Origin: Oscillospiraceae bacterium
Lineage (GTDB): Bacteria; Bacillota; Clostridia; Oscillospirales; Ruminococcaceae
DNA length: 44,721 bases
Assembly: GCA_017462785.1 (NCBI GenBank)
Contig: JAFTQJ010000085.1
Location: 1 to 44,721, forward strand
Direction of reading: 5' to 3'
Below, piece after piece: positions 7,424-15,075 of this stretch. Made by a program: the position numbers and the translations under genes. The notes beneath the pieces are model-generated. The model had not been told where the DNA came from, made no database searches, and saw only the letters and a program-made list of their open reading frames with translations. The stretch's first letter is position 1. Every line of letters starts with the position of its first letter.

Positions 7424-8089
7424 ATCATTCCGATGCTGATACGCATAAACAGAAGTAATCACAAAAACTGCCATCAGAATGACCATGAAGATGATCAGCA
7501 GCCATTCCGGTGAGAGTCCGGCGATCATTGCAATCACGTCAATGAGAACCAGCAGGAATCCGGCAATGACGAATACCTTGCCGCCGAACCGATGCGTCAG
7601 TTTCCAGCACTGTTCGTTGTTCAGCGTCCATGAGATCTTGATGCCGAGGGTTTTGTTCGGTGTGATGGTCGGGAAGAAATTGCCCATGGCAATGAACAGC
7701 AGCCCGAATGCAAGGATCAGCAGGTATCCCATATGCGGCATATGCTCCATTTTTGCACCGATCACCGCTCCGCCCTGTATCGACCAAAGCAGAAAGATGT
7801 TTACACAGATGAAAAATATCGTAAGAATCAGCATCGTGATCTGGAGGGGCTTGCGGTTCGGATAATCCTTTTTGCGAAGCTTCAGCTCCAGCAGAATTCC
7901 GAGTGATACCAGCAGCGGCAGGAACGCCGGAACCAGCATCGTCCATTTCGAACCGACAGCATCCACCTTCCAATTCACATCAAAATGCGTCGGGACAGTA
8001 TCCGGCAGCGTGGGAATGTAAATGAGCGTTGCAATCAGATTGAGGATGGATAATACAAAGCTGATGATCATAGGTTTATTGTTCTTCAT
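7421..8089 (-). CDS. SdpI-family (DUF1648) membrane protein
   Basis: A 222-residue polytopic protein with an N-terminal DUF1648 region (LPDTVPTHFDVNWKVD, about 28-43) and a C-terminal SdpI-type region (FPTITPNKTLGIKISWTLNNE then TEQ-like WKLTHRFGGK). In Bacillus subtilis SdpI gives immunity to the toxin SdpC and sequesters its ArsR-type repressor SdpR. AGGAGG lies 6 bp before ATG 8089, and the gene overlaps the arsR gene by 14 bp. No sdpC-like toxin gene is visible here. Immunity or signal sensing is an inference from the family and from the adjacent ArsR gene. Confidence 0.9.
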   Translation of the reverse strand: MKNNKPMIISFVLSILNLIATLIYIPTLPDTVPTHFDVNWKVDAVGSKWTMLVPAFLPLLVSLGILLELKLRKKDYPNRKPLQITMLILTIFFICVNIFLLWSIQGGAVIGAKMEHMPHMGYLLILAFGLLFIAMGNFFPTITPNKTLGIKISWTLNNEQCWKLTHRFGGKVFVIAGFLLVLIDVIAMIAGLSPEWLLIIFMVILMAVFVITSVYAYQHRND

Positions 8090-8357
8090 GGTGTTCCTCC
8101 TGTGCCCCGAACATACCCATCATGGATTTCAGAAATTCCTGAAAAACCGTGGTGTTCAGGCTGTAGATGATTTTCTGTGCCTGCCGCTGTGTGCGGACAA
8201 GCTCTGCTTCTTTCAGTATTTTCAGATGATGCGAAATTGTTGCTCCCGAAAAATCGAAATGCTCTCCGATCTCTCCGGCAGTCATGTCCTGCTTTTGCAG
8301 GAGTGTGAGGATCTCACGCCTTGTCGCATCCGCAAGTGCACTCCAGACATCACTCAT
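8076..8357 (-). CDS. ArsR/SdpR-family winged-helix repressor
   Basis: A 93-residue DNA-binding protein with the ArsR winged helix: DVWSALADATRREILTLL, then the recognition helix region SGATISHHLKILKEAELV and a short wing. No ArsR metal-binding cysteines are present, as in SdpR-type repressors. The chosen ATG overlaps the yhfC stop by 8 bp (ATGAGTGA); a GTG three codons earlier (8366) is possible. It lies between yhfC and sdpI in one operon, and the TTTAGA-N6-TCTAAA boxes around the operon promoter are its likely autoregulatory sites. Confidence 0.92.
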   Translation of the reverse strand: MSDVWSALADATRREILTLLQKQDMTAGEIGEHFDFSGATISHHLKILKEAELVRTQRQAQKIIYSLNTTVFQEFLKSMMGMFGAQEEHHEEQ

Positions 8358-9192
8358 GCAATGCACCCCATTTCTTCCGGAGTTTCAGAATGCCGAAGAT
8401 GCTGCCGACCGCAACAACTGTGATAAAACCTTCCACGATCACATATACCATATTCATGCTGATGACTTCACCGAGATACGGTGTCGCAAGTCCCTGTCCG
8501 ATGGCAGCCACACTGTCCACAAGTGTATGAATCGCAAGGCAGATGAAAATGCCGGTGAGCGGACGTTTTTTTGCCACGAAATAGCATACCAGCATACTCA
8601 GGAACAGATGCAGGATCACGGTCATGGCACGTTCCCAGATGCCCAGAAGATACAGCGGTGCGGCGGTATTGATGAGACTATCCTTGAGTGCATCAAACTG
8701 TGCCGTATCCACGCCAGCCTGTGCGGCAGCTTGCTGTATCATGCTGTCAAATGTACCTGTGTTGATCATCACAGCATAGAGGATGTTGTTGATATATTGA
8801 AGCCCGACCACGACCACAGCTTCGATCAAGCCATGTGCCAGACCTGCCGCCATTGCTTTGTGCAGGGTGATGCCTTTCCGGTCGAGGATCTTTGCAGTTG
8901 TGAATCTTCCGGCAAGCTCGAACAGTCCGGCGGTTGCCGCAATCAAAATGGCATAGATCAGATAGTGGTTATCCGCAAATGCCATATACCCTTCGTTCAT
9001 GGAAAGGGCGTTCAGAATCGGAATGCGGATGAGCATCTGTGGAATGAAAAATCCTGCCGCTCCGATCAGTGCTGCGATCCAGACCTTTTCCGCTTTATGC
9101 CGGATGCAGTACCAGATCATGATGACAATAGGGACGATCGTTGTTGTCGCAAGTGCGATGCACATGCAGATGATGGATAATGTACTTACCAT
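8350..9192 (-). CDS. YhfC-family intramembrane protease-like protein
   Basis: A 280-residue protein with about seven or eight hydrophobic segments and the YhfC signatures GLAHGLIEAVVVVG (about 138-151), WERAMTVILHLFLSMLV (about 205-221) and AIHTLVDSVAAIG (about 238-250). The conserved Glu and His residues are those proposed as the active site of this glutamic/CAAX-type intramembrane protease clan. Substrate unknown. AGGAGG lies 8 bp upstream of ATG 9192. First gene of the yhfC-arsR-sdpI operon. A protease that may clip a membrane peptide together with an SdpI-type immunity protein suggests envelope or peptide stress, but that is inference. Confidence 0.85.
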   Translation of the reverse strand: MVSTLSIICMCIALATTTIVPIVIMIWYCIRHKAEKVWIAALIGAAGFFIPQMLIRIPILNALSMNEGYMAFADNHYLIYAILIAATAGLFELAGRFTTAKILDRKGITLHKAMAAGLAHGLIEAVVVVGLQYINNILYAVMINTGTFDSMIQQAAAQAGVDTAQFDALKDSLINTAAPLYLLGIWERAMTVILHLFLSMLVCYFVAKKRPLTGIFICLAIHTLVDSVAAIGQGLATPYLGEVISMNMVYVIVEGFITVVAVGSIFGILKLRKKWGALHE

Positions 9193-9239
9193 AAGTAAAA
9201 CCTCCTGTTCCGGTGAGTTCTGTCCTGTACCGGATGTTA

Positions 9240-9257
9240 TTTAGAATTTTGTCTAAA
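9240..9257 (-). promoter_or_regulatory. Operator box 1 (TTTAGA-N6-TCTAAA), downstream of the -10
   Basis: TTTAGA (9240-9245), ATTTTG, TCTAAA (9252-9257). It sits just downstream of the -10 of the yhfC promoter, over the transcription start, where a bound repressor would block RNA polymerase. Likely bound by the ArsR protein encoded in the same operon. Confidence 0.75.
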
Positions 9258-9260
9258 TAC

Positions 9261-9289
9261 AGTATAGCACAGTTCGTCCGCTTTGTCAA
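9261..9289 (-). promoter_or_regulatory. Sigma-A promoter of the yhfC-arsR-sdpI operon
   Basis: On the minus strand TTGACA (9289-9284), 17 bp spacer, TATACT (9266-9261). Bracketed by TTTAGA-N6-TCTAAA palindromes on both sides. Confidence 0.88.
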
Positions 9290-9295
9290 GTGTTA

Positions 9296-9313
9296 TTTAG
9301 AAATTTTTCTAAA
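9296..9313 (-). promoter_or_regulatory. Operator box 2 (TTTAGA-N6-TCTAAA), upstream of the -35
   Basis: TTTAGA (9296-9301), AATTTT, TCTAAA (9308-9313), within a 22-bp palindrome with 10-bp arms TATTTAGAAA / TTTCTAAATA. It begins 7 bp upstream of the -35. Confidence 0.78.
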
Positions 9314-9318
9314 TATTT

Positions 9319-9336
9319 TTTAGATTTTTTTCTAAA
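9319..9336 (-). promoter_or_regulatory. Operator box 3 (TTTAGA-N6-TCTAAA)
   Basis: TTTAGA (9319-9324), TTTTTT, TCTAAA (9331-9336). Its centre is 23 bp from that of box 2, about two helical turns, which would put bound dimers on the same DNA face. Confidence 0.72.
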
Positions 9337-9339
9337 CAA

Positions 9340-9372
9340 TAAAAATTCCCGAATCATAGCGATTCGGGAATT
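9340..9372 (-). terminator. Terminator overlapping the flippase stop codon
   Basis: AATTCCCGAATC / GATTCGGGAATT with a 5-nt loop, followed on the minus strand by TTTTATTG. The flippase stop codon (9356-9354) lies inside the stem. Confidence 0.85.
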
Positions 9373-10865
9373 GTAGTTTGTTGATGGCTTCCAAGGGAGA
9401 AGAGCATTCTCTGCACGAGCAAATAAACACAGCCGCAGAGCAACCCGTAAATACACATCTGTACAACGCCGCCGTCCGGTTCGATCCGCAGGACGGCAAA
9501 GGCGGCATTGAGCAGCTGAATGGCAAAGACGGCTGAAAACACAGGAATACCGAGCAATTTCTCCCACTGCGGACGGAGATCCGTTTTCTTTATGACCATC
9601 CACAGCCTTGCAAGATTGCCGCAGACATTGCTTGCATAATAGGAGATCACGATGCCATAGAAACCGAAGAGGGGAATGCAGACCAGCACCGCAGAAATGC
9701 GGATGATGTACTCCGCAAGATAATTGAGCGAGGAAAACGCCTGTGCACCCATCCCCTTGATGATGCTCTCCAGCACGATCTCCAGATAGATGAACGGCAC
9801 AACGGGTGCGAGGAGCATGATCATTTTGCCGCCGATCTCACCGCCGCCGAGCAGTTCCCCAAGCTCTCTGCCGAAGAGGAGGAAGAGAGCTGTCACAAAC
9901 ACCGCAAATACGACCGTCTGCCGGAGCACCTTTTCTGAAAGGCTGGTGATGCGGATCTTGTTGCAGGCGGCGGATTCCCGTGCGGTTTCCGTCACCAGAA
10001 TGCCGGAAAGCGAACAGAGAATGGTGGAGGGGAAGAACAGCGTGGGAATGATGATCGCCTCGAAAATACCGAACTGGCTGAGTGCCTCTCCGGTCGAATT
10101 GCCTGCCTGCTGGAGGGTGATGGGAACGAGGGCGTCATTGGCAGAGCTGAGAATGGAGGTCAGTGCACTGCCAGCCATGACCGGAACCGCCAGCCGGACA
10201 TAGCAGGGGAGGGAAATGGACACGCTGCCGGATCTCGGGATCCGGCATTTCCGGAAACAGCAGAGCAGGTAAATGAGTGTCGCCAGCGAACCGCCCACCG
10301 TGCAGAATGCGGTCATATAGCAGATGGCGGCACCCGATACGGGCGTGATCCACCAAACGCAGAAAGCCATGAGGACGCACCGCACAAGAAAACCGATCGT
10401 ATCGGAGGCGGCACAGATCTTTGTGTAACAGCAGGCGTTGAAATAGCCACGCATGCATGCGGTAATTGTCAGCAGGGGAAGTGCTGCCGCCATCATGCGG
10501 ATGGGGGAGGTGAGTGCTGTATCGTGCAGGAATTTTTCGCTGAAAAACGGGGCAAACAGGAGGATGACAAGAGCCGTCAGCAAGCTCATTGCAAGGCTCA
10601 CGCACAGGCAGTAAGAAAGCACTCTGGAGGGGTCACGGGAGGGCTTGCCCAACTCCTCCGAGATGAAGCGGCTTGCACAGAGGAACACATTTCCGCTTGC
10701 CGTGATGGAAGCAAGGGAGAAAAACGAGCCGGTCAGCGACAGAACGCCGATCGCCTCCGTACCGAGTGCATCGGTCATGAACACATTCAGAAGCAGACCA
10801 AGACCATCCAGCGTCATCTGTATGACGGTAAGCAGGATGGTGTCTTTCATAATATTTCTCTGCAT
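9354..10865 (-). CDS. Polysaccharide/lipid flippase of the MATE-MVF (SpoVB/Wzx-like) superfamily
   Basis: A 503-residue protein with about 14 hydrophobic segments in two repeats, the layout of oligosaccharide-lipid flippases such as SpoVB and MurJ. Recognisable stretches are SRFISEELGK after helix 2, RGYFNACCYTK, and FYGIVISYYASN near the second half. It probably moves a lipid-linked sugar or peptidoglycan precursor across the membrane; no glycosyltransferases are adjacent to define the substrate. The frame extends upstream to 10937, but ATG 10865 has GGAGG exactly 6 bp upstream and is chosen; a further ATG at 10850 is possible. A terminator stands just upstream, so it is a single-gene unit. 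Confidence 0.88.
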   Translation of the reverse strand: MQRNIMKDTILLTVIQMTLDGLGLLLNVFMTDALGTEAIGVLSLTGSFFSLASITASGNVFLCASRFISEELGKPSRDPSRVLSYCLCVSLAMSLLTALVILLFAPFFSEKFLHDTALTSPIRMMAAALPLLTITACMRGYFNACCYTKICAASDTIGFLVRCVLMAFCVWWITPVSGAAICYMTAFCTVGGSLATLIYLLCCFRKCRIPRSGSVSISLPCYVRLAVPVMAGSALTSILSSANDALVPITLQQAGNSTGEALSQFGIFEAIIIPTLFFPSTILCSLSGILVTETARESAACNKIRITSLSEKVLRQTVVFAVFVTALFLLFGRELGELLGGGEIGGKMIMLLAPVVPFIYLEIVLESIIKGMGAQAFSSLNYLAEYIIRISAVLVCIPLFGFYGIVISYYASNVCGNLARLWMVIKKTDLRPQWEKLLGIPVFSAVFAIQLLNAAFAVLRIEPDGGVVQMCIYGLLCGCVYLLVQRMLFSLGSHQQTTIPESL

Positions 10866-10886
10866 AGGCGACCTCCGGAAAACAAA

Positions 10887-10910
10887 AATGGCAGTACGGG
10901 TTGTACTGCC
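10887..10910 (-). terminator. Terminator hairpin, left copy of a 24-bp direct repeat
   Basis: GGCAGTAC / GTACTGCC stem with loop AACCC on the minus strand, followed by ATTTTTGTTTT, a good intrinsic terminator. The identical 24 bp recurs at 11030-11053. It would stop transcription from the two small genes to the right before the flippase. Confidence 0.75.
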
Positions 10911-11029
10911 GCAGTCTGTTGAAAAGGCACTCTGCAAGAGGACGGGTAAAGGAGGCGGCAGCCCCCTCTAAATCCCTTTCCCCTTTGGGGAGGGGGCAAA
11001 CTTTGCAGAATCTATTTTCAAAATAAGCG
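10911..11029. repeat. 119-bp imperfect palindrome between duplicated terminators
   Basis: Near its ends TTGAAAA (10919-10925) faces TTTTCAA (11014-11020), and CTCTGCAA faces TTGCAGA. Inside, CCCTTTCCCC pairs with GGGGAGGG. It lies exactly between two identical 24-bp copies of a terminator hairpin, as expected if a small non-autonomous element inserted and duplicated the hairpin. No coding potential. I recognise no named family. Confidence 0.6.
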
Positions 11030-11053
11030 AATGGCAGTACGGGTTGTACTGCC
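11030..11053 (-). terminator. Terminator-like hairpin, right copy of the 24-bp direct repeat
   Basis: Same stem-loop as at 10887-10910. Here the minus-strand continuation is ATTCGCTTATTTTG, a weaker T-tract, so termination is less certain. It follows the 11155-11484 gene by about 100 bp. Confidence 0.6.
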
Positions 11054-11154
11054 ATTCTATGCGGGGGGTGTTCAGGTTATGCTTTTCGTTTTTTTGCAAT
11101 GATTCTCGCTGGTTGGATGGATTTCAAATGTTGTGCTCGATCGGTATTCCTCCA

Positions 11155-11484
11155 TCAGATTCCAAAATGGATCACCCATTGTTCCGAAGTGTACGCCGTT
11201 TTCAGAAGTGTACGCAATTGATTCAGTTCCGAATTTTCCGGCAGCACCTCCAGCATTTTTCGGCTCGCATCGGGCGGAATGAGTGTGATGCCGCAGTAGG
11301 CAAGCCCCTTGCCGGGGACATCGGTCGTATGCCAGAACATGGGGATTTCGCAGAACAGGGGATCGACGGTTTCAATGATGTCATCCTCCACTCCAATGCA
11401 GTGGTAACGCTTGGGTTCGTACTCATCGTAGCGGACACCGTTCTGCGGTGCGTGCGGCATCATGCCGAATTTGTGTTTTGCCAT
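11155..11484 (-). CDS. Conserved hypothetical protein (109 aa)
   Basis: A soluble protein without a membrane segment or signal peptide. I know of similar uncharacterised proteins in gut Firmicutes but no function. Visible features are MAKHKFGMMPHAP at the start, YDEYEPKRYHCIGVEDD, a central FWHTTDVPGKGLAYCGITLIPP (the most family-like part) and a C-terminal EQWVIHFGI. GAAAGGA lies 9 bp upstream of ATG 11484. It follows the 63-residue membrane protein by 15 bp and shares its promoter. Confidence 0.8.
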   Translation of the reverse strand: MAKHKFGMMPHAPQNGVRYDEYEPKRYHCIGVEDDIIETVDPLFCEIPMFWHTTDVPGKGLAYCGITLIPPDASRKMLEVLPENSELNQLRTLLKTAYTSEQWVIHFGI

Positions 11485-11499
11485 AATATGTCATCCTTT

Positions 11500-11694
11500 C
11501 TAAATAAGTCCCTGTACATTCCAGAGCATGACTGTGCTGATGATTGCGGCGATCACCGAAATCATAAGTCCGCCGATGGCAAAGCCTTTCAGCCGTCCGG
11601 CGGATTTGTTCAGTACTGCATAGCACAGAATGCAGAAAAATACAGCGGCACTGATAAAAGCGAAAATGCCGACAAGTTCAATCCATGATTTCAT
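11500..11694 (-). CDS. Small membrane protein with two helices (64 aa)
   Basis: The start is ATG 11694, with GAAAGGAACAACGCA upstream; the frame is open further upstream but that part crosses the promoter and a terminator. Two hydrophobic helices are predicted (about 8-26 and 38-60) joined by a basic turn (NKSAGRLKG). No family recognised. First gene of a two-gene unit with the 109-residue protein. A TTTAGA-N6-TCTAAT box identical in pattern to the yhfC operators lies upstream at 11795. Confidence 0.75.
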   Translation of the reverse strand: MKSWIELVGIFAFISAAVFFCILCYAVLNKSAGRLKGFAIGGLMISVIAAIISTVMLWNVQGLI

Positions 11695-11725
11695 TGCGTT
11701 GTTCCTTTCAGAGTGGATTATCTGT

Positions 11726-11754
11726 ATTATACACCCGATGGCAGGAAATGTCAA
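11726..11754 (-). promoter_or_regulatory. Sigma-A promoter for the 11694 gene
   Basis: On the minus strand TTGACA (11754-11749), 17 bp spacer, TATAAT (11731-11726): full consensus. Confidence 0.9.
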
Positions 11755-11787
11755 GAAAATCCCTCCCGAATCGAATCGGGAGGGATT
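11755..11787 (-). terminator. Terminator of the fucose operon
   Basis: AATCCCTCCCGATTCG / CGGGAGGGATT hairpin on the minus strand followed by TTTTCTT, about 40 bp after the fucI stop. Confidence 0.88.
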
Positions 11788-11794
11788 CACTTTA

Positions 11795-11812
11795 TTTAGA
11801 TAAAAATCTAAT
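11795..11812 (-). promoter_or_regulatory. Fourth TTTAGA-N6-TCTAAT box, between fucI and the 11694 gene
   Basis: TTTAGA (11795-11800), TAAAAA, TCTAAT (11807-11812). It matches the three yhfC operator boxes except for the last base. It is in the fucI 3' untranslated region, 41 bp upstream of the -35 of the small membrane gene, with the fucI terminator between. Confidence 0.5.
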
Positions 11813-11826
11813 TACAAGTACCGTGC

Positions 11827-13584
11827 TTACTTGTAGAGAGGACCATACGCCCCGCAGGCACGATAATCCGCACCTTCAAGATCCTTTGTGCCGAATGCAG
11901 ACCATGCGTGCGGACGGTACAGCTCCTCGTCCGGTACATTGTGCATGGAAACCGGAATACGCAGCATGCTTGCCAGTGTGATCAGATCCTTGCCGATATG
12001 TCCGTAGGTCAGGGAACCGTGGTTTGCACCCCAGTTTGCCATTACGCTGTAAACATCACGGAATGCATCCGTTCCGGTCAGACGGGGAACAAACCATGTG
12101 GTCGGCCAGGTCGGGTCGGTTCTCTTGTCGAGCACCTCATGCACACCGTCCGGCAGAACCGTTGTCCAGCCCTCTGCGATCTGCAGAACCGGCTGTGAAC
12201 CGTTGATGATATTCACACGCATCATTGTCACCGGCATCTCTGCCTGTGTGCGGAAATGGGAGGAGAAGCCGCCGCCACGGAAATAGCCGAGATTTGCCGG
12301 ACACCAGTCCACCTTGTCCGTGATCGCATCAATATCCTCCTGTGTCATATCCCACCACTGCTTCATGACTGCATTGCCGTTTTCATCCTTTGCCATGCCG
12401 GTCGCATCCAGTGCCGCAGAACCGGAGTTGATGAGGTGGATGAAGCCGTTCTCTGCAAGTCCGGTCGGACGCACGCCCGTCACTCTCTCCACAGCATCCG
12501 GACTCCAGTAGGTACGCACATCCGCAAAAATGGATGCCCTGCCGGAAAGGAGATTGCCGAAGAGCATTGCAGTGCCATTCAGACCGTCATTTTCTGTGGC
12601 AAGGAGGGTCGGCTGCTTCTTGCCGTTCCAGTCGAATGTGGAATTGAGGATCGCCTCGGAGAAGTCGCCGTTCGGCAGCCAGTCCGTCCACTGACGCTGC
12701 CCCTGAAATCCGCCGACAATCGCATTTCTGCCACGGCTTTCCTCCAGCCAGTTCATATCCGCAAGCACCGGATTGCCCAGCAGGATGTCCTTGAGCACGA
12801 GGGTCATCTTCACGCAGAATTCCCAGTTCTCTTCCTGATGCTCCGGCGGCAGCGGCTCTTCATTCACATCAAAGCCCATCGGACAATTGTCCATTGTCCA
12901 CTTGTATGCCTTTTCAAATTCTGCATGGTCGTAGATCTCCAGATTGATGCGGCGGAGCACCTCGGACATGTCCACCCATTCTGTACGCATGCCAAGATAA
13001 TTCTGGAAGAAATCCACATTGCACTGGGAACCTGCAATACCCATGGAAACACCGCCGATGTTCACATAGCTCTTGTTCCGCATCAGACCGACTGCCAGAC
13101 CGCATTTCGCAAAACGCAGGATCTTTTCAGCCACATCCGCCGGAATGCTGGTGTCATCCTTATCCTGCACATCCCTGCCGTAGATCGCAAATGCCGGCAG
13201 TCCCTTCTGTGCATGTGCAGCCATTGCAGCCGCCAGATAAACCGCACCCGGACGCTCCGTGCCGTTGAAGCCCCACACTGCCTTAATGGTCAGGGGGTTG
13301 AGGTCCATTGTTTCGCTGCCGTAGCACCAGCAGGGGGTGACGGAAAGGGTGGTGCAGACATTCTGTGTGGAGAAAAACTCCTCGCACTGGTATGCCTCAG
13401 CCACACCGCCGATGGTGGACGGGGCGATCACGCATTCCACCGGAGTACCATCCGGATAACGCAGCTCGGACTCGATCAGAGCCTTGGCTGCCTTCGCCAT
13501 GTTCATGGTCTGATCCTCCAGACTCTCACGGATACCGAGCTGTCTGCCGTCAATGACGGGACGAATACCAATTTTCGGATACAT
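11827..13584 (-). CDS. fucI: L-fucose isomerase FucI
   Basis: FucI interconverts L-fucose and L-fuculose (also D-arabinose/D-ribulose), Mn-dependent, cytoplasmic. At 585 residues it is close to the E. coli enzyme (591). Typical stretches are [13 protein letters not shown] at the start, [34 protein letters not shown] and [10 protein letters not shown], the last two carrying the Glu and Asp that bind the metal. ATG 13584 is preferred over GTG 13593 because GAGAGTG lies about 6 bp before the ATG. Last gene of the fucA-fucK-fucI operon and followed by a terminator. Confidence 0.97.
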   Translation of the reverse strand: MYPKIGIRPVIDGRQLGIRESLEDQTMNMAKAAKALIESELRYPDGTPVECVIAPSTIGGVAEAYQCEEFFSTQNVCTTLSVTPCWCYGSETMDLNPLTIKAVWGFNGTERPGAVYLAAAMAAHAQKGLPAFAIYGRDVQDKDDTSIPADVAEKILRFAKCGLAVGLMRNKSYVNIGGVSMGIAGSQCNVDFFQNYLGMRTEWVDMSEVLRRINLEIYDHAEFEKAYKWTMDNCPMGFDVNEEPLPPEHQEENWEFCVKMTLVLKDILLGNPVLADMNWLEESRGRNAIVGGFQGQRQWTDWLPNGDFSEAILNSTFDWNGKKQPTLLATENDGLNGTAMLFGNLLSGRASIFADVRTYWSPDAVERVTGVRPTGLAENGFIHLINSGSAALDATGMAKDENGNAVMKQWWDMTQEDIDAITDKVDWCPANLGYFRGGGFSSHFRTQAEMPVTMMRVNIINGSQPVLQIAEGWTTVLPDGVHEVLDKRTDPTWPTTWFVPRLTGTDAFRDVYSVMANWGANHGSLTYGHIGKDLITLASMLRIPVSMHNVPDEELYRPHAWSAFGTKDLEGADYRACGAYGPLYK

Positions 13585-13599
13585 AAGATTCACTCTCTT

Positions 13600-15063
13600 T
13601 CAATTGAAAATTTTCTTGTAATTATCATAAATATACGCATTTTCGGGATTCGGCGTATATTCCCTGATCTTGACTGAAGCTGCGATCAGCTTTCTTGCAG
13701 CGTTCAGATCCTCCAGCACACCGGCGGAGATCAGCTGGATTGCTGCATTGCCGTAGGCGGTCGCCTCAACGGGACCCGTCAGCACCGGAATGCCGCACAC
13801 ATCGGCAGTCAGCTGACAGAGGAGTGCATCCTTCACACCGCCGCCGAGCATGTAGATGTAGCAGTAACGCTGACCGGTGCAGGAATGGATCTCCTCAAGT
13901 GCATCCCTGAACTTGCATGCAAGGCTTTCATAGATGCAACGCAGTACATCGCTCACATCCGCCGGCAGGGGCTGGCTGCTCTCCGTGCACCAGTCACGCA
14001 CACGCTTCGGCATATCGCCGGAAACACCGAAAGCAGGTGCATCTGTGTCAATGAATCGCAATCCGGAGGGAGCATCCGCTGCCATCCGTTCCAGCTCTGC
14101 ATAGGTATATTGCTTTCCCTGTGCCGCCAGTGTTCTTCGTGTTTCCTGAATCAGCCACAGACCTGTGATGTTCTTGAGAAACGTCACCGTATCCCCATAG
14201 CCGACCTCATTCGTCAGATTGCATGCAGCGGACTGCTCGTTCACGATCGTTTCGTGCAGCTCCGTGCCGAATAATGCCCATGTGCCGCAGCTGATGAAGG
14301 TGAACGGCACATTGTCAGCGGAGGGAACCGCCGCCGCTGCACACTGCGTATCATGACCGCAGACCGCATAGACCGGAACTGACGGGATCCCCAGCTCTTC
14401 ACAGATCTCCTCGCACAGCATGCCCTTGATGGTACCCGTCTGCATCACCGGCGGAAAAATATGCTCCGGCAGACCGAGTGCTTCGACTGCCTTTGCAGAC
14501 CACCCTCCTGTGGAGGCATCGAAAAGCTGCGTCGTTCCGGCAATGCTCCGTTCTGCGGAAATATCCCCTGTCAGGAAATACGCCAGCAGATCGGGCATAA
14601 GCAGAAAGCACTGTGCCGCCTCCAGCAGCTCCGGTGCATTTTTCTGATGCTCCAGAAGCTGGAATGCTGTGTTGATCTGCATGATCTGATTGCCCGTGAG
14701 TGCATACAGCTCCTCCAGAGAGATCCGCTGTTCCGCTTCACGGATCATGCCGTCCGTTCGTTTGTCACGGTAGTGCAGGGGATTGGAAAGGAGATTGCCG
14801 TGCTTGTCCAGCAGACCATAATCCACGCCCCATGTATCAATGCCGATGCTGTCAAATCCACCCATTTCATGAGCTTTTTTCAGACCATTCTTGATCTCGT
14901 GCAGAAGCCGCAGCACATCCCAGTACAGATGACCGCCGACCGCAACAGGCTCATTCGGAAAGCGGTGCACTTCCTGTAATTTGAGCTGCCTGCCGTCGAA
15001 TATGCCCAGCACGGCACGTCCGCCGGATGCACCGAAATCGAACGCAAGGACTCTTTTTTTCAT
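13600..15063 (-). CDS. fucK: FGGY-family sugar kinase, probable L-fuculokinase (rhamnulokinase-like)
   Basis: A 487-residue kinase with the ATP-binding FDFGASGGRAVLG at the start, IDTWGVDYGLLD (about 75-86), CGHDTQCAAAAVP and ISCGTWALFG in the middle, and YMLGGGVKDALLCQ near the end. By sequence it looks closest to rhamnulokinases (RhaB), but between fucA and fucI its substrate is most likely L-fuculose, giving L-fuculose-1-phosphate for FucA. AAGGGG precedes the ATG. It is 12 bp after fucA and about 15 bp before fucI, so the three are one operon. Substrate is inferred from context. Confidence 0.92.
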   Translation of the reverse strand: MKKRVLAFDFGASGGRAVLGIFDGRQLKLQEVHRFPNEPVAVGGHLYWDVLRLLHEIKNGLKKAHEMGGFDSIGIDTWGVDYGLLDKHGNLLSNPLHYRDKRTDGMIREAEQRISLEELYALTGNQIMQINTAFQLLEHQKNAPELLEAAQCFLLMPDLLAYFLTGDISAERSIAGTTQLFDASTGGWSAKAVEALGLPEHIFPPVMQTGTIKGMLCEEICEELGIPSVPVYAVCGHDTQCAAAAVPSADNVPFTFISCGTWALFGTELHETIVNEQSAACNLTNEVGYGDTVTFLKNITGLWLIQETRRTLAAQGKQYTYAELERMAADAPSGLRFIDTDAPAFGVSGDMPKRVRDWCTESSQPLPADVSDVLRCIYESLACKFRDALEEIHSCTGQRYCYIYMLGGGVKDALLCQLTADVCGIPVLTGPVEATAYGNAAIQLISAGVLEDLNAARKLIAASVKIREYTPNPENAYIYDNYKKIFN

Positions 15064-15075
15064 GTGTTCAGCCCC

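Noticed and set aside
11044-11688. Plus-strand open frame over the two small minus-strand genes
   Set aside because: No ribosome-binding site and no familiar pattern; the minus-strand genes have promoter, Shine-Dalgarno sites and tight spacing.
12256-13677. Plus-strand open frame across fucI and the end of fucK
   Set aside because: Antisense shadow; fucI and fucK are unambiguous on the minus strand.
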